Source: Pseudomonas flexibilis (GTDB taxonomy: Bacteria > Pseudomonadota > Gammaproteobacteria > Pseudomonadales > Pseudomonadaceae). Taken from it: a stretch of 64,000 nucleotides of DNA. Below are positions 20,747-40,191 of the stretch, piece after piece (the stretch's first letter is position 1; every line of letters starts with the position of its first letter). Under the pieces are notes generated by a model. That model made no database searches and was not told the origin of the DNA. It was given only the letters and a program-made list of their open reading frames with translations. A program made the translations under genes and the position numbers. Where the stretch lies: NCBI RefSeq assembly GCF_000802425.1, contig NZ_JRUD01000021.1:1-64000 (forward strand), read 5' to 3'.

Positions 20747-21496
20747 TCATTCGAGAGCGTCCACGCGGATGCGCAGCGGTTGCGCCTGGGCGGAGCGGGT
20801 GGCCAGCCGGTTGTGAGTGGCGGTGAGCTCCTCGCCAGTGATCTCGATCCATTCCCCGAGGCGACCAGTGACGTGGGTTTCGCCCAGCAGGGTATCTCGG
20901 GCCCCGTACAGAGCGGGGTCGATCTCGGTACGTCGGGCGCTCAGGTCCAGTTGCACGCCCGCGTCGCCGGTCAGTCTGGCCACCAGTTGCAGGGCGATGC
21001 CACTTTCCGTTTCCTGGCTTTGCAGGTAGGGCAGGCCATCCAGGTCGGCGCTGAAGCCGAGCCGGGGTTCGCTGCGCTCGAGTTGCACGAACGCGGGACG
21101 ACCTTCGCTGGCGCGGATCTGCAGGGTTCGGTGGGGCTGTCCGGCCGTCAGGATGCGAGGGGCAGGGGCGCCACTCTGCGCCGGCAGGGCGGGGTGGGTC
21201 ACCACTCGGTAACGGGGCTGCTGGTCGGGGCTGGTGTCCAGGCTGATCAGCAGCTGGCGAGCCGGCGCGTCCAGCTGGTTGACAACACCCCGCAACTCAT
21301 TGATGCGTTCCAGGCTGGCACGCACCAGTAGCTGGCGATCATGGGCGGCCAGCGTCTCGCCTTCGTCGAGCAGTGCCTGGACGGCGGGCAGCAGCTCCTC
21401 GGCCGTGCGGTGCTGCAGCGGTATCAGGGCCGTGGCGGCAAACAGGGGCTGGGAAAGAGTCAACAGCAGGGCGATGACGGCTGGACGCAGGTGCAT
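20747..21496 (-). CDS. Small secreted protein with secretin-like NolW (N) domain
   Basis: A 249-residue protein with a clear signal peptide (residues 1-20, MHLRPAVIALLLTLSQPLFA) followed by a secretin-type short domain: IPLQHRTAEELLPAVQALLDE and RASLERINELRGVVNQLDAPARQLLISLD resemble N1/N-type domains of type II/III secretins and PilQ. There is no secretin pore domain, so it is not a secretin; it could assist one or act alone in the periplasm. The start at 21496 is chosen because AAGGAG lies seven bases upstream. It is the last gene of a minus-strand run after the acetyltransferase (51-bp gap). Function unknown. Confidence 0.7.
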   Translation of the reverse strand: MHLRPAVIALLLTLSQPLFAATALIPLQHRTAEELLPAVQALLDEGETLAAHDRQLLVRASLERINELRGVVNQLDAPARQLLISLDTSPDQQPRYRVVTHPALPAQSGAPAPRILTAGQPHRTLQIRASEGRPAFVQLERSEPRLGFSADLDGLPYLQSQETESGIALQLVARLTGDAGVQLDLSARRTEIDPALYGARDTLLGETHVTGRLGEWIEITGEELTATHNRLATRSAQAQPLRIRVDALE

Positions 21497-21547
21497 GCAG
21501 ATTCTCCTTGAGCGGACGGAGTGCTCCGTCCGCATTTCAGGGCCCGC

Positions 21548-21976
21548 TCAGTTGCTGTGTCGGACCATGTCGACATGGGGGATGCCCGCCTCGAGGAATT
21601 CCTCGCTGACCACCCGGAAGCCCAGGCGCTCGTAGAAGGCAGTGGCGTGCACCTGGGCGGTGAGGTACTGGCGAGTCAGACCCGCCTGCTCGGCTTTCTC
21701 GATGGCCGCCTTCATCAACATCGCGCCGATGCCGCTGCCGCGCCAGTCCTTGAGCACGGCGACCCGGCCGATATGGCCGTCCGCCAGCAGGCGGGCGGTG
21801 CCAATGGGATAGTCGCCTGTGCAGGCCAGGAAGTGGGTGGCCTCCTGATCATCGGAATCCCACTCCAGCTCCGGCGGCACCGATTGTTCGTTGATGAACA
21901 CCGCTTCGCGGATACGGCGCAGTTCGGCATTGTCCTTCTGCCAGTCGGCGACGCGGACACTCAGCTCATTCTTCAT
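21548..21976 (-). CDS. GNAT family N-acetyltransferase (ElaA/YjcF-like)
   Basis: A 142-residue acyltransferase with the GNAT fold. The acetyl-CoA pyrophosphate-binding motif A is VAVLKDWRGSGIGAMLMKAA around residues 73-92 and motif B ends in FYERLGFRVVSEEFLEAGIPHVDM, the ElaA/YjcF-like C terminus. The start overlaps the end of roxA by 11 bp, so it is probably co-transcribed with it. The substrate is not predictable. Confidence 0.85.
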   Translation of the reverse strand: MKNELSVRVADWQKDNAELRRIREAVFINEQSVPPELEWDSDDQEATHFLACTGDYPIGTARLLADGHIGRVAVLKDWRGSGIGAMLMKAAIEKAEQAGLTRQYLTAQVHATAFYERLGFRVVSEEFLEAGIPHVDMVRHSN

Positions 21977-23135
21977 CGGCCAGCTCCAGACTCCCCTGTT
22001 TGACGAGCTCCAGGAGGAGGGTACGCGCTTCGTCATTGCCCAGCCATTGGCCGAGATTGTCCTGATGCAGGGCGTCGGCGGAGCAGATCAGCTTGAGCAG
22101 GTCGCGCAGCTCGGCGGGCAGCAGGCGGCTCTGGCCGCTGGCGAACAGCAACAGGCCGAGGTCTATTTCGCTCCAGGCCAGGCGCGAGCTGGGGTTGCGT
22201 ACCAGCACGGCACCGTCCTCCAGGGCGTTCAGCAGCTCGTTCTCGTCGATGTCAGGGCCCGCGACCAGCTCGGGGTACTTCGGCTCGGTCATGAACTGGC
22301 CGAACCAGGTGAGCAGCAGGCGCTCATCGCCCATATGTTCTGCCAGCAGTGTCTTCAGGCGCACCAGTGCATCGCTCTGGATCTGGTAGGGATCGTCCTG
22401 TTGCGTCAGGTCGGCATCGCTGTAGCGGTCTTCGTCGGGGATGAACTGGGCCAGGAAGTCGGTGAAATGGGTCAGTACTTCGCTGGCGCTGGGGGCGCGG
22501 AAGCCTACGGAAATGGTCATGCACTCGTCTTCGGCGGTGCCGAAATGGGCCAGGCGTGGCGGCAGGTAGAGCATGTCGCCCGGTTCCAGCACCCATTCAT
22601 CCGTGCCGGCAAAATCGGCAAGAATTTTCAGGTCGGCGTGTTCGAGCAGTGGGCTTTCGCTGTCGCACATCTGGCCGATGCGCCAGCGGCGCTTGCCGTA
22701 GCCCTGCAGCAGGAACACGTCGTAGTTGTCGTAATGCGGCCCGACGCCACCGCCCGGCGCGGCGTAGCTGATCATGATGTCGTCGATGCGCCAGTTGGGC
22801 AGGAAACGGAAGTGCTCCAGCAGCTCGGCGACCTCCGGAACGAACTGGTCGACGGCCTGTACCAGCAGGGTCCAGTCGCGCTCGGGCAGGTTCTGGTAGG
22901 TGTCTTCAGCGAAGGGGCCGCGGCGCAGCTCCCAGGGGTGTTCGCCGTGCTCCAGCACCAGGCGCGATTCGACTTCTTCTTCCAGCGACAGGCCGGCCAG
23001 CTCGTCCGGGCTGATCGGGCTCTGGAAATCAGGAATCGCCTGGCGAATCAGCAGGGGCTTCTTCTGCCAGTACTCGCGCAGGAATTGCTGCACGCTGATA
23101 CCGCCCAGAAGTTGAAGTGGAGTATTAGAAGTCAT
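21966..23135 (-). CDS. roxA: Ribosomal protein uL16 arginine 3-hydroxylase (JmjC/cupin)
   Basis: A 389-residue 2-oxoglutarate/Fe(II) oxygenase of the YcfD/RoxA type, which hydroxylates an arginine of ribosomal protein L16. The iron-binding HxD is in GPHYDNYDVFLLQGYGKRRW, with the JmjC-like distal histidine in LPPRLAHFGTAEDECMTISVGFR; a C-terminal winged-helix-like region follows. The start MTSNTPLQLLGGI at 23135 is preferred over an ATG three codons earlier because AAGGTG is correctly spaced from it. It lies downstream of purB beyond the purB terminator. Confidence 0.9.
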   Translation of the reverse strand: MTSNTPLQLLGGISVQQFLREYWQKKPLLIRQAIPDFQSPISPDELAGLSLEEEVESRLVLEHGEHPWELRRGPFAEDTYQNLPERDWTLLVQAVDQFVPEVAELLEHFRFLPNWRIDDIMISYAAPGGGVGPHYDNYDVFLLQGYGKRRWRIGQMCDSESPLLEHADLKILADFAGTDEWVLEPGDMLYLPPRLAHFGTAEDECMTISVGFRAPSASEVLTHFTDFLAQFIPDEDRYSDADLTQQDDPYQIQSDALVRLKTLLAEHMGDERLLLTWFGQFMTEPKYPELVAGPDIDENELLNALEDGAVLVRNPSSRLAWSEIDLGLLLFASGQSRLLPAELRDLLKLICSADALHQDNLGQWLGNDEARTLLLELVKQGSLELADEE

Positions 23136-23182
23136 TGCTAACACCTTGCTCTTTCGAGCGGAGCGGGAGTCGGAAATAAAAA

Positions 23183-23203
23183 ACGCCCGGCGCGGCCGGG
23201 CGT
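23183..23203 (-). terminator. Terminator of purB
   Basis: ACGCCCGGC-CGC-GCCGGGCGT (minus-strand reading) followed by TTTTTATTTCC on the minus strand, 18 bp past the purB stop. A clear rho-independent terminator. Confidence 0.85.
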
Positions 23204-23220
23204 CCTTGAACAGGCGCGGC

Positions 23221-25297
<2,077 letters not shown>

Positions 25298-25301
<4 letters not shown>

Positions 25302-26407
25302 GCGCGTGCTCCGGTGCGGGGGAACCAGGGCTCGGCCAGTTCGATGACGCCGCCGCCCAGGCAGACCTCGCCGTCGTAGAACACCACCGACTGGCCAGGG
25401 GTGACGGCGCGCTGCGGCGCGTCGAACACGGCGCGATAGCCATCTTCGGTGCGCTCCAGGGTGCAGGCCTGATCCTGCTGGCGGTAGCGCACCTTGGCGG
25501 TCAGACGGCGCGGCTCGGCAAGCTCGACGGGATTGACCCAGTAGATCTCCGAGGCGCGCAGGGCACGGGAGAACAGCCAGGGATGCTCGCCCTGGCCGAC
25601 GATCAGCACGTTACGCGCCAGGTCCTTCTCCAGCACGTACCAGGGCTCTTCGCTGGCGTTCTTCAGACCGCCGATGCCCAGCCCCTGACGCTGGCCGATG
25701 GTGTGGTACATCAGGCCGTGGTGGCGGCCGATCACCTGGCCGTCGGTGGTCTCGATGTCGCCGGGCTGGGCGGGCAGGTACTGCTTGAGGAAATCGCTGA
25801 AGCGACGCTCGCCGATGAAACAGATGCCGGTGGAGTCCTTCTTCCTGGCGGTGGCCAGGCCGTGCTGTTCGGCGATGGCGCGTACTTGGGGTTTTTCCAG
25901 TTCGCCCACCGGGAACAGGCTGCGGGCGATCTGCTCGCCGCCCACGGCGTGCAGGAAGTAGCTCTGGTCCTTGTTCGGGTCCAGGCCCTTGAGCAGTTCG
26001 CTGCGGCCATCGACATCGCGGCGGCGCACATAGTGGCCGGTGGCGATCAGGTCGGCGCCGAGCGTCAGCGCGTAATCGAGGAACGCCTTGAACTTGATTT
26101 CCCGGTTGCACAGGATGTCCGGGTTCGGCGTGCGCCCCGCCTTGTACTCGGCCAGGAAATGTTCGAACACGTTGTCCCAGTACTCGGCGGCGAAATTGGC
26201 CGTGTGCAGGTGGATGCCCAGCTTGTCGCAGACGGCCTGCGCGTCCGCTAGGTCTTCCTTGGCGGTGCAGTACTCGGTGCCGTCGTCCTCTTCCCAGTTC
26301 TTCATGAACAGGCCTTCGACCTGATAACCCTGTTGCTGCAGGAGCAGGGCGGAAACGGAGGAGTCCACGCCTCCGGACATGCCGACGATGATGCGTTTGC
26401 CGTTCAC
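25298..26407 (-). CDS. mnmA: tRNA-specific 2-thiouridylase MnmA
   Basis: A 369-residue enzyme adding the 2-thio group to U34 of tRNA Lys, Glu and Gln. The PP-loop ATP site is [16 protein letters not shown] at the N terminus; catalytic cysteines are in [12 protein letters not shown] and [13 protein letters not shown] use a GTG start at 26407, which follows AAAGG and begins VNGKRIIVG; 43 upstream codons overlap the nudix gene and are not family-like. Its sulfur donors TusB-E are encoded about 21 kb away in this window. Confidence 0.95.
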
Positions 26408-26418
26408 GGAGAAACCTT

Positions 26419-26856
26419 TCAGAAAATCAGCGAGAGGGGGTAGCGGTGGCCGGCCAGGTAGTGCTCGACCGCCTTGGCGACCAACGGGCTGCGCAGGCGC
26501 TCGGCCTCGGCCTGCATTTCGGCGGGCGTCAGCCACAGGGCGCGCTCGATGCCGGTATCCAGCGGGCGCTGGGCATCATGACTCAGTGGCCGGCCGAAGA
26601 ACGTGGTGCGGTAATAGGTGACGCCGTTGCTGGGGGCGGTGTACAGACCGACCCCTACCAGCCCCTGGATCTCCACCGTCCAGCCGGTTTCCTCGAGGGT
26701 TTCGCGCAGGGCGGCTTCGATGAGGCTTTCGCCAGGCTCCAGATGGCCGGCGGGCTGATTGAGCACCAGGCGGCCACGCTGCTGCTCTTCGACCAGCAGG
26801 AATCGGCCGTTGTCTTCGATGACGGTGGCGACTGTGACGTGGGCGTGCCAGTTCAT
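26419..26856 (-). CDS. nudJ: Nudix hydrolase (NudJ-like phosphatase)
   Basis: A 145-residue Nudix hydrolase. The full Nudix box is [23 protein letters not shown] around residues 37-59, with the REx2EE metal-binding core intact. The family dephosphorylates thiamine pyrophosphate precursors and nucleoside di- and triphosphates. It sits 11 bp upstream of mnmA on the same strand, as in other Pseudomonas, so it probably heads the mnmA-hflD-purB transcript. Confidence 0.88.
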   Translation of the reverse strand: MNWHAHVTVATVIEDNGRFLLVEEQQRGRLVLNQPAGHLEPGESLIEAALRETLEETGWTVEIQGLVGVGLYTAPSNGVTYYRTTFFGRPLSHDAQRPLDTGIERALWLTPAEMQAEAERLRSPLVAKAVEHYLAGHRYPLSLIF

Positions 26857-26933
26857 CCGCTCATTCCGAGGTTCTTCAGGGGAGCGGCATTATACGCGCT
26901 TGTCGTCACAGGGCGAGCGAGAGGCGGGAAATG

Positions 26934-26962
26934 CAAAACCCCGGCACGAGGCCGGGGTTTTG
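26934..26962 (-). terminator. Terminator of idh
   Basis: CAAAACCCCGGC and GCCGGGGTTTTG arms form a strong hairpin with its own T tract, in the 140-bp gap between nudJ and idh. On the minus strand it follows idh by 34 bp. Confidence 0.8.
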
Positions 26963-26996
26963 TTGCCGGTGACAGCTCACCGGCAAGGCTGCGAAC

Positions 26997-30832
<3,836 letters not shown>

Positions 30833-30853
30833 GACTGTTTCGGCACGCAAAAG

Positions 30854-30882
30854 AAAGCCGACCCGCAAGGGTCGGCTTTTTT
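30854..30882 (+). terminator. Terminator between icd and cspD
   Basis: AAAGCCGACCC-GCAA-GGGTCGGCTTT with T tracts on both strands, 22 bp past the icd stop and 24 bp past the convergent cspD stop. It probably works in both directions. Confidence 0.88.
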
Positions 30883-30905
30883 ATTGGTTTTGTACCGTCC
30901 TGGCG

Positions 30906-31163
30906 TCAGGCGCCTTGTGTCTGCGGTGTCTTGGTGACGGGGGACGCAACCTCGACGGAGGCGATCGAGCGTATGTTCACCGCGTGCAGGCCCTTGGGAC
31001 CCTGGAGTATTTCGAAGTGGACCGGCTGGCCGGCCTTGAGTGTCTTGTATCCGTCCATCTGGATTGCTGAGTAGTGGGCGAACAGATCCTCATCTCGGCC
31101 GTCAGCAACGATGAACCCGTAGCCCTTGGCGTTGTTGAACCACTTGACCTTACCGCTGAGCAT
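30906..31163 (-). CDS. cspD: Cold shock domain protein CspD
   Basis: An 85-residue cold-shock-domain protein. RNP1 is [10 protein letters not shown] and RNP2-like [10 protein letters not shown], both intact; the C-terminal tail of about 17 residues is longer than in CspA. CspD binds single-stranded nucleic acid and in E. coli inhibits replication under starvation. It is divergent from clpS, the conserved cspD/clpS arrangement. Confidence 0.92.
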   Translation of the reverse strand: MLSGKVKWFNNAKGYGFIVADGRDEDLFAHYSAIQMDGYKTLKAGQPVHFEILQGPKGLHAVNIRSIASVEVASPVTKTPQTQGA

Positions 31164-31376
31164 GCTGATTTTCCCTCTGCAAAGGACTCCATCACTGGAG
31201 TATCATCGACTTCAATTCCATGTGAAGGCGAAACGGCCGTGGCATGGAACCACCGGTTACCCGAAGGGGTACACTTTGTTTGTATCACCGATTTCCCGAG
31301 AGTCAAGGAAGTGAGCGGGCGGCTGAGACGCCGGTCAAACCCATCACCTGTCAGCTTTTTGATCCCCTTTCCGAGC

Positions 31377-31739
31377 ATGCAAGCAGATCAGCAGATTCGA
31401 CTAACATTCAATCAGGACCGTCCCGATTGGCATGAAGATGACGATTCCGGCCTGCTCGTCGGAGAGGCCAGGCCGGCACTGCAGACGCCGCCTCTGTACA
31501 AGGTCGTCATGTATAACGACGACTACACCCCGATGGATTTCGTGGTGGAGGTATTGGAGCGGTTCTTCGCGCTGAATCGGGAACAGGCAACAAGAATCAT
31601 GCTGACCGTGCACACCGAGGGCCGGGCTGTCTGCGGATTGTTCACTCGCGATATCGCCGAGACGAAGGCCGAGCAAGTCAACGAATACGCCCGTACATGC
31701 CAGCATCCGCTACTCTGTGAGATCGAGAAGGACGGCTGA
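31377..31739 (+). CDS. clpS: ATP-dependent Clp protease adaptor ClpS
   Basis: A 120-residue N-recognin that hands N-degron substrates to ClpA. The N-end binding pocket segment [20 protein letters not shown] and the histidine in [14 protein letters not shown] are present. The start MQADQQIRL at 31377 fits the family; the open frame extends 101 codons upstream through the cspD promoter region and is not used. It lies 25 bp upstream of clpA, same strand. Confidence 0.95.
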   Translation: MQADQQIRLTFNQDRPDWHEDDDSGLLVGEARPALQTPPLYKVVMYNDDYTPMDFVVEVLERFFALNREQATRIMLTVHTEGRAVCGLFTRDIAETKAEQVNEYARTCQHPLLCEIEKDG

Positions 31740-31764
31740 ATCCGGCCGCGTGGGGAGGTAAGCC

Positions 31765-34032
<2,268 letters not shown>

Positions 34033-34040
34033 TCACCAGT

Positions 34041-34078
34041 GGCAAAAAAGCCCGGGTCATGCCCGGGCTTTTTTTGCC
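34041..34078 (+). terminator. Terminator of clpA
   Basis: GGCAAAAAAGCCCGGG and CCCGGGCTTTTTTTGCC arms with a 4-base loop, 9 bp after the clpA stop. A very strong intrinsic terminator. Confidence 0.92.
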
Positions 34079-34100
34079 ACGAAAATGGCGCACAAACAAA

Positions 34101-34123
34101 AACGCCCGGCAGGGCCGGGCGTT
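34101..34123 (-). terminator. Terminator of infA
   Basis: AACGCCCGGC-AGG-GCCGGGCGTT; on the minus strand it is followed by TTTGTTTG. It lies 15 bp past the infA stop, back to back with the clpA terminator. Confidence 0.85.
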
Positions 34124-34137
34124 CGGGCAACTCGGTT

Positions 34138-34356
34138 TCAGCGGGCGCGGTAGGTGATGCGGCCCTTGCTGAGGTCGTAAGGCGTCAGTTCGACGCGCAC
34201 CTTGTCGCCGGTCAGGATGCGGATGTAGTTCTTGCGCATCTTTCCGGAGATGTGCGCGGTTACGACATGCCCATTCTCCAACTCCACACGGAACATGGTG
34301 TTGGGGAGGGTGTCGACGACAGTGCCTTCCATTTCCAAGCTGTCTTCTTTCGACAT
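34138..34356 (-). CDS. infA: Translation initiation factor IF-1
   Basis: A 72-residue S1/OB-fold factor that binds the ribosomal A site during initiation. The whole sequence is IF-1-like ([19 protein letters not shown] start, [32 protein letters not shown] end). The start at 34356 is the family start; the open frame continues 22 codons upstream. Confidence 0.98.
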   Translation of the reverse strand: MSKEDSLEMEGTVVDTLPNTMFRVELENGHVVTAHISGKMRKNYIRILTGDKVRVELTPYDLSKGRITYRAR

Positions 34357-34453
34357 GCAGTATTGCCCTCGGTATTCATGAAAGCCGGGTCGCCTATGGA
34401 CCCTGGCAAAAGCGGCGTGCATTGTGCCCGAAAATGCCCCGCCACGCCAAGTC

Positions 34454-35161
34454 TCAGGTCAGGCTGACCCAGCGCTGGTTGACCAGCAGCTCGATGGGGC
34501 GGTACTCCGTCTTGTAATTCATCTTCCGGCAATTCTTGATCCAGTAGCCCAGATAGACATCGGAAAGTTCCAGGCGTGCGGCTTCGTTGATCTGCCAGAG
34601 GATGGCGTAGCGGCCCAGGCTGCGATGTTCCTCTTCCGGCGCGTAGAAGGTGTACACAGCGGAAAGGCCGTTAGGCAGCACATCGGTGACCGCCACAGCC
34701 ATCAGGTAACCGTCCTTGCGGAACTCGAAGAAGCGGGCAAAGGCCAGGTTGCGTACCAGGAAGGTCTGGAACTGCTCGCGGCTGGGCGGGTACATGTCGC
34801 CGTCGGCATGCCGCTGCTCTATATAGCGGGCGTACAGCGCATAGAGCTCCTCGCTGAAGTGCGGCGGCCGTGATGTAACCTGCAGGTCAGCGTTGCGCTT
34901 GAGGATGCGGCGCTGCTGTCGATTGGGGTGGAAGCGGGTGACCGGGATGCGCGCAGGGATGCAGGCGTTGCAATGCTGGCAGTGGGGGCGATACAGGTGA
35001 TCACCGCTGCGCCGAAAGCCCATTTCCGAGAGCTCGGCGTACATGTGCGCATCCATGGGCTGGCTGGGGTCGAGAAAGAGCGTGGTGGCCTGCTCTCCCG
35101 GCAGGTAGCTGCAAGGATGGGGCTGGGTGGCATAGAACTTCAGGCGAGCCAGCTCGGTCAT
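34454..35161 (-). CDS. bpt: Aspartate/glutamate leucyltransferase
   Basis: A 235-residue Bpt protein (often annotated as arginyltransferase Ate), which adds Leu from Leu-tRNA to N-terminal Asp or Glu and so makes ClpS-recognised N-degrons. Visible features: the N-terminal [16 protein letters not shown] cysteine segment, the cysteine pair region [17 protein letters not shown], and a GNAT-like C-terminal half. It neighbours aat, the other N-end transferase, and clpS-clpA. Confidence 0.94.
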   Translation of the reverse strand: MTELARLKFYATQPHPCSYLPGEQATTLFLDPSQPMDAHMYAELSEMGFRRSGDHLYRPHCQHCNACIPARIPVTRFHPNRQQRRILKRNADLQVTSRPPHFSEELYALYARYIEQRHADGDMYPPSREQFQTFLVRNLAFARFFEFRKDGYLMAVAVTDVLPNGLSAVYTFYAPEEEHRSLGRYAILWQINEAARLELSDVYLGYWIKNCRKMNYKTEYRPIELLVNQRWVSLT

Positions 35162-35216
35162 GGGTCGCTTACCTCAATGGATTGAGGGGGAGTGTAAGTC
35201 AGCCGGTCTGGAACGC

Positions 35217-35897
35217 CTAGGCGCGCCAGCTGGCTGAACTGGGCTGGTCCAGATGGCGGTGCAGGTAGGTGGCGAATTCGGCACGTGGAATGGAGCGGGC
35301 GCCAAGGCTTTCCAGGTGGCGCGTTGGCATCTGGCAGTCAATTAGGACGAAGCCCCAGTCCTGCAGGTGTCGCACCAGCGTGACGAAGCCGACCTTGGAA
35401 GCGTTGGTGGTCCGGCTGAACATGGACTCACCGAAGAACAGCTGCCCCATCGCCAGACCGTACAGGCCGCCAACGAGTTGGTCCGCTTGCCATACTTCGA
35501 CCGAATGGGCGATGCCGAGTTCGTGCAGCTGCCGGTAGGCTTGTTGCATCGGGTGGGTGATCCAGGTGCCATCGCTGTTGCGACGTGGCCCGGCGCAGGC
35601 ATCGATCACCTCGGCGAAGGCCTGGTCGAAGGTGACACGAAACACCTGCTGGCGCAGGCACTTGGCAAGGCTGCGCGAGACGTGCAGCTCCTCGGGGAAC
35701 AGAACGGTGCGCGGATCGGGCGACCACCAGAGCGGCGGCTGGCCGTCCTGGAACCAGGGAAAGCAGCCGTGGCGGTAGGCCCGGATGAGCCGTTCGGGGC
35801 GCAGGTCGCCGCCCGCCGCGAGCAGCCCATTGGGTTCTCGCAGCGCCTGTTCGAGGGGAGGGAAGTCGAGAGTATCTCGATCCAGCCAGGCAAGCAT
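35217..35897 (-). CDS. aat: Leucyl/phenylalanyl-tRNA-protein transferase
   Basis: A 226-residue enzyme that adds Leu or Phe to proteins with N-terminal Lys or Arg. Family segments: [38 protein letters not shown] (in pieces), [43 protein letters not shown] and the C-terminal [17 protein letters not shown]. The start at 35897 is the family start. It lies between trxB and bpt on the same strand. Confidence 0.96.
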   Translation of the reverse strand: MLAWLDRDTLDFPPLEQALREPNGLLAAGGDLRPERLIRAYRHGCFPWFQDGQPPLWWSPDPRTVLFPEELHVSRSLAKCLRQQVFRVTFDQAFAEVIDACAGPRRNSDGTWITHPMQQAYRQLHELGIAHSVEVWQADQLVGGLYGLAMGQLFFGESMFSRTTNASKVGFVTLVRHLQDWGFVLIDCQMPTRHLESLGARSIPRAEFATYLHRHLDQPSSASWRA

Positions 35898-35933
35898 GGG
35901 CGGAGGAGGGCGGCCGAACGGCCGCCCGCTCAA

Positions 35934-36893
<960 letters not shown>

Positions 36894-37090
36894 TCATAAG
36901 CCTTTGTTCGATAAAGAGTGCGTGGTCCAATTCAGGCCGGCCCGAAAAAACTGCCGGTAATCCTACACCGAAGGTTGCGAACGCGGGAACGCGCTCCGCT
37001 CTATCATGGCGATAGCTTGCGTGGCGACAGGCGTGCAAAGCCGTAGAATGCGACCTGATCCACGCCCGCCCCAGATGCAGGAAACGCGTT

Positions 37091-39532
37091 TTGAAGAAAA
37101 CTTCCACCCGCAGTGTTGAGACTCCCGAATGGCGCCGGCAGTTGCCGGTGCGCCTGAAGGAGGGCGCCCTGATTGCCATGGGCGCGCTCTGCCTCTACCT
37201 GATCATGGCCCTGCTGACGTACGAACGCACCGATCCGGGTCTGTTCCGCAGCGGGCGGGTCGATCAGGTGCAGAACGCCGCCGGACGGGCCGGTGCCTGG
37301 TTCGCCGATTTGCTGTTTGGTGGGGTTGGCTATTTCGCCTATCTGTTTCCCGTGCTGCTGGCGCTCAAGTGCTGGCGCATGTTCCAGCTGCGCCATGCAT
37401 CCTGGCATGTGAGTGGCTGGCTGATTTCCTGGCGGGCTATCGGCCTGGTCTTCCTGGTGCTTTCCGGGGCGGCGCTGGCGCATCTGCATTTTGAACCGGC
37501 GGCCTGGCTGCCGGCCTCTGCGGGCGGCGCCCTGGGGGAAAGCCTCGGCTACCTGGCCGAGCAGACCCTGAACGTGCAGGGCAGCACCCTGATGTTCCTG
37601 GCCCTGTTCCTCTTCGGCCTGACGGTATTCACCGATCTCTCCTGGTTCCGCGTCATGGACCTGCTGGGCAAGATCGTCCTGGACCTTGGCGAGCTGATCC
37701 AGAGCGCCATCGCCAACTGGTGGACGACGCGCCAGGCTACGCGCGCCGCCCAACCGGTGGTATCACGGAGGGTCGAGGAGCCGGTGCTGGGCGACGTTGT
37801 CGAGCCGCCCTTGCTGGAGGACGCCGAGGAGCTCAAGCGTGCGCGTCAGCGGCTGCTGGCTCGCGAGAAGAAGCCGGTGGCGGCACCCGAGCCCCGGGCA
37901 GCACAGCCGCCGGTCGTAGAACCTGTGCCGCGCAAAGCGCCAGTGATCAGTGAGCTGCCGCCTCCGCCGCGGCTGGATGACCCGGTTTTCGCGACACCCA
38001 AGCTCAAACCCGCCGCGGTTCCCGCCAATGCGCTGGAAGGCACCCTGCCGCCGCTGTCCATCCTCGATGCGGTGGAAAAGAAGGCCAGCGGCTATTCGGA
38101 AGAAGCGCTGCAAGCCATGTCGCGGCTGCTGGAGCTCAAGCTCAAGGAGTTCGGTGTAGAGGTGACGGTCGAGAACGTCTACCCCGGCCCGGTGATCACC
38201 CGTTTCGAGATCCAGCCGGCGCCCGGCATCAAGGTCAGCCGCATTTCCAACCTGGCCAAGGACCTGGCGCGCTCCCTGGCGATCATCAGCGTGCGCGTGG
38301 TGGAAGTCATCCCCGGCAAGACCACCGTGGGCATCGAGATTCCCAACGAAGACCGGCAGATCGTGCACTTCTCCGAGGTGCTCTCCGCGCCGGAGTACGA
38401 AAGCGCCAAGTCGCCGGTCACTCTGGCGCTGGGGCATGACATCGGCGGCCGCCCGGTGTTTGCCGACCTGGCCAAGATGCCGCACCTGCTGGTGGCCGGC
38501 ACCACGGGTTCGGGCAAGTCGGTGGGCGTCAACGCCATGATCCTGTCGATCCTGTTCAAGTCCACGCCCGAAGACGCGCGGCTGATCATGATCGACCCCA
38601 AGATGCTGGAGCTGTCCATCTACGAAGGCATTCCGCACCTGCTGTGCCCGGTGGTCACCGACATGAAGGAGGCCGCCAACGCGCTGCGCTGGAGCGTCGC
38701 CGAGATGGAACGGCGCTACAAGCTGATGGCCGCCATGGGTGTGCGCAACCTGGCCGGCTTCAACCGCAAGATCAAGGAGGCCGAGGAAGCCGGCACGCCG
38801 CTCACCGACCCGCTGTACAAGCGGCAGAACTTCGAGGACGAGCCGCCGCTGCTGAAGAAGCTGCCGACCATCGTGGTGGTGGTCGACGAATTCGCCGACA
38901 TGATGATGATCGTCGGCAAGAAGGTGGAAGAGCTGATCGCGCGCATCGCCCAGAAGGCCCGCGCCGCTGGCATCCATCTGATCCTGGCCACCCAGCGTCC
39001 TTCGGTGGACGTGATCACCGGTCTGATCAAGGCCAACATTCCGACGCGCATGGCGTTCCAGGTGTCCAGCAAGATCGACTCGCGCACTATCCTCGACCAG
39101 GGCGGTGCCGAACAGCTGCTCGGCCACGGCGACATGCTGTTCCTGCCGCCGGGCACCGGGCTGCCGATGCGCGTGCATGGCGCCTTCGTGTCCGATGACG
39201 AGGTGCACCGGGTCGTCGAGGCCTGGAAGCAGCGCGGCGCCCCCGACTATATCGAGGACATCCTGTCCGGTGCTGACGAAGGCGGCGCCGGCAGCTTCGA
39301 GGGGGGCGGCGAAGGCGGCGAGGGCAGCGAGGAAGATCCGCTCTACGACGAGGCGGTGCGCTTCGTCACCGAAAGCCGGCGCGCCTCCATTTCCGCCGTG
39401 CAGCGCAAGCTGAAGATCGGCTACAACCGCGCCGCGCGCATGATCGAGGCCATGGAAATGGCCGGGGTCGTGACGCCCATGAACACCAACGGCTCGCGCG
39501 AAGTGATTGCGCCGGCGCCGATCCGCGACTGA
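37091..39532 (+). CDS. ftsK: DNA translocase FtsK
   Basis: An 813-residue septal DNA translocase. N-terminal membrane helices span about residues 20-195, then a short proline/alanine-rich linker, the RecA-like motor (Walker [12 protein letters not shown] near residue 470, Walker [13 protein letters not shown]) and a C-terminal winged-helix gamma domain that reads KOPS ([19 protein letters not shown]). It coordinates chromosome dimer resolution with division. The start is a TTG at 37091 preceded by CAGGAAA, as in other Pseudomonas. Confidence 0.96.
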   Translation: MKKTSTRSVETPEWRRQLPVRLKEGALIAMGALCLYLIMALLTYERTDPGLFRSGRVDQVQNAAGRAGAWFADLLFGGVGYFAYLFPVLLALKCWRMFQLRHASWHVSGWLISWRAIGLVFLVLSGAALAHLHFEPAAWLPASAGGALGESLGYLAEQTLNVQGSTLMFLALFLFGLTVFTDLSWFRVMDLLGKIVLDLGELIQSAIANWWTTRQATRAAQPVVSRRVEEPVLGDVVEPPLLEDAEELKRARQRLLAREKKPVAAPEPRAAQPPVVEPVPRKAPVISELPPPPRLDDPVFATPKLKPAAVPANALEGTLPPLSILDAVEKKASGYSEEALQAMSRLLELKLKEFGVEVTVENVYPGPVITRFEIQPAPGIKVSRISNLAKDLARSLAIISVRVVEVIPGKTTVGIEIPNEDRQIVHFSEVLSAPEYESAKSPVTLALGHDIGGRPVFADLAKMPHLLVAGTTGSGKSVGVNAMILSILFKSTPEDARLIMIDPKMLELSIYEGIPHLLCPVVTDMKEAANALRWSVAEMERRYKLMAAMGVRNLAGFNRKIKEAEEAGTPLTDPLYKRQNFEDEPPLLKKLPTIVVVVDEFADMMMIVGKKVEELIARIAQKARAAGIHLILATQRPSVDVITGLIKANIPTRMAFQVSSKIDSRTILDQGGAEQLLGHGDMLFLPPGTGLPMRVHGAFVSDDEVHRVVEAWKQRGAPDYIEDILSGADEGGAGSFEGGGEGGEGSEEDPLYDEAVRFVTESRRASISAVQRKLKIGYNRAARMIEAMEMAGVVTPMNTNGSREVIAPAPIRD

Positions 39533-39546
39533 CTGCGAGGAATTCA

Positions 39547-40170
39547 ATGAACCTGTTGCGCCTTCTGATACTGGCCGTTGGCCTTGCCGTCCTTCCCGCG
39601 CAGGCGGACAATGCCGCCGCGGTGAAGCGGCTGACTGACCTGCTCGGAAAATCCCAGACCCTGTCGGGGCGTTTCTCCCAGCTGACCCTGGATGCCTCCG
39701 GCACCAACCTGCAGGAATCCACCGGCGAGATGGCGCTCAAGCGCCCCGGCCAGTTCCGCTGGCATACCGATCCGCCGCTGGAACAGCTGCTGGTCTCCGA
39801 CGGCAAGCAGGTCTGGCTGTATGACCCGGACCTGGAGCAGGTGACCATCCAGAAGCTGGATCAGCGCCTGACCCATACCCCGGCGCTGCTGCTGTCCGGC
39901 GACGTGTCGCGGATCAGCGACAATTTCGAGGTCAGCTATCAGGAAACCAGTGGCGTGGCCGATTTCATCCTGCGGCCCAAGGCCAAGGACAGCCTGTTCG
40001 ATAACCTGCGCCTGTCGTTTCGCAATGGCGTGATCAACGACATGCAACTGATCGACAGCGTCGGCCAGCGCACCAACATCCTGTTTTCCGGCGTGCGGAT
40101 GAACCTGCCGCTGGAGCAGAAACTGTTCAGTTTCCAGCCTCCGCCGGGAACCGATGTGATTCACGATTAA
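39547..40170 (+). CDS. lolA: Outer membrane lipoprotein carrier protein LolA
   Basis: A 207-residue periplasmic chaperone moving lipoproteins from the LolCDE transporter to LolB. Signal peptide at residues 1-20 (cleavage after AQA). The family pattern continues with [52 protein letters not shown] (in pieces) and the final [20 protein letters not shown]. It starts 14 bp after ftsK and precedes rarA by 21 bp. Confidence 0.95.
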   Translation: MNLLRLLILAVGLAVLPAQADNAAAVKRLTDLLGKSQTLSGRFSQLTLDASGTNLQESTGEMALKRPGQFRWHTDPPLEQLLVSDGKQVWLYDPDLEQVTIQKLDQRLTHTPALLLSGDVSRISDNFEVSYQETSGVADFILRPKAKDSLFDNLRLSFRNGVINDMQLIDSVGQRTNILFSGVRMNLPLEQKLFSFQPPPGTDVIHD

Positions 40171-40191
40171 CCGAGGCATGCCAGCGTTTCC

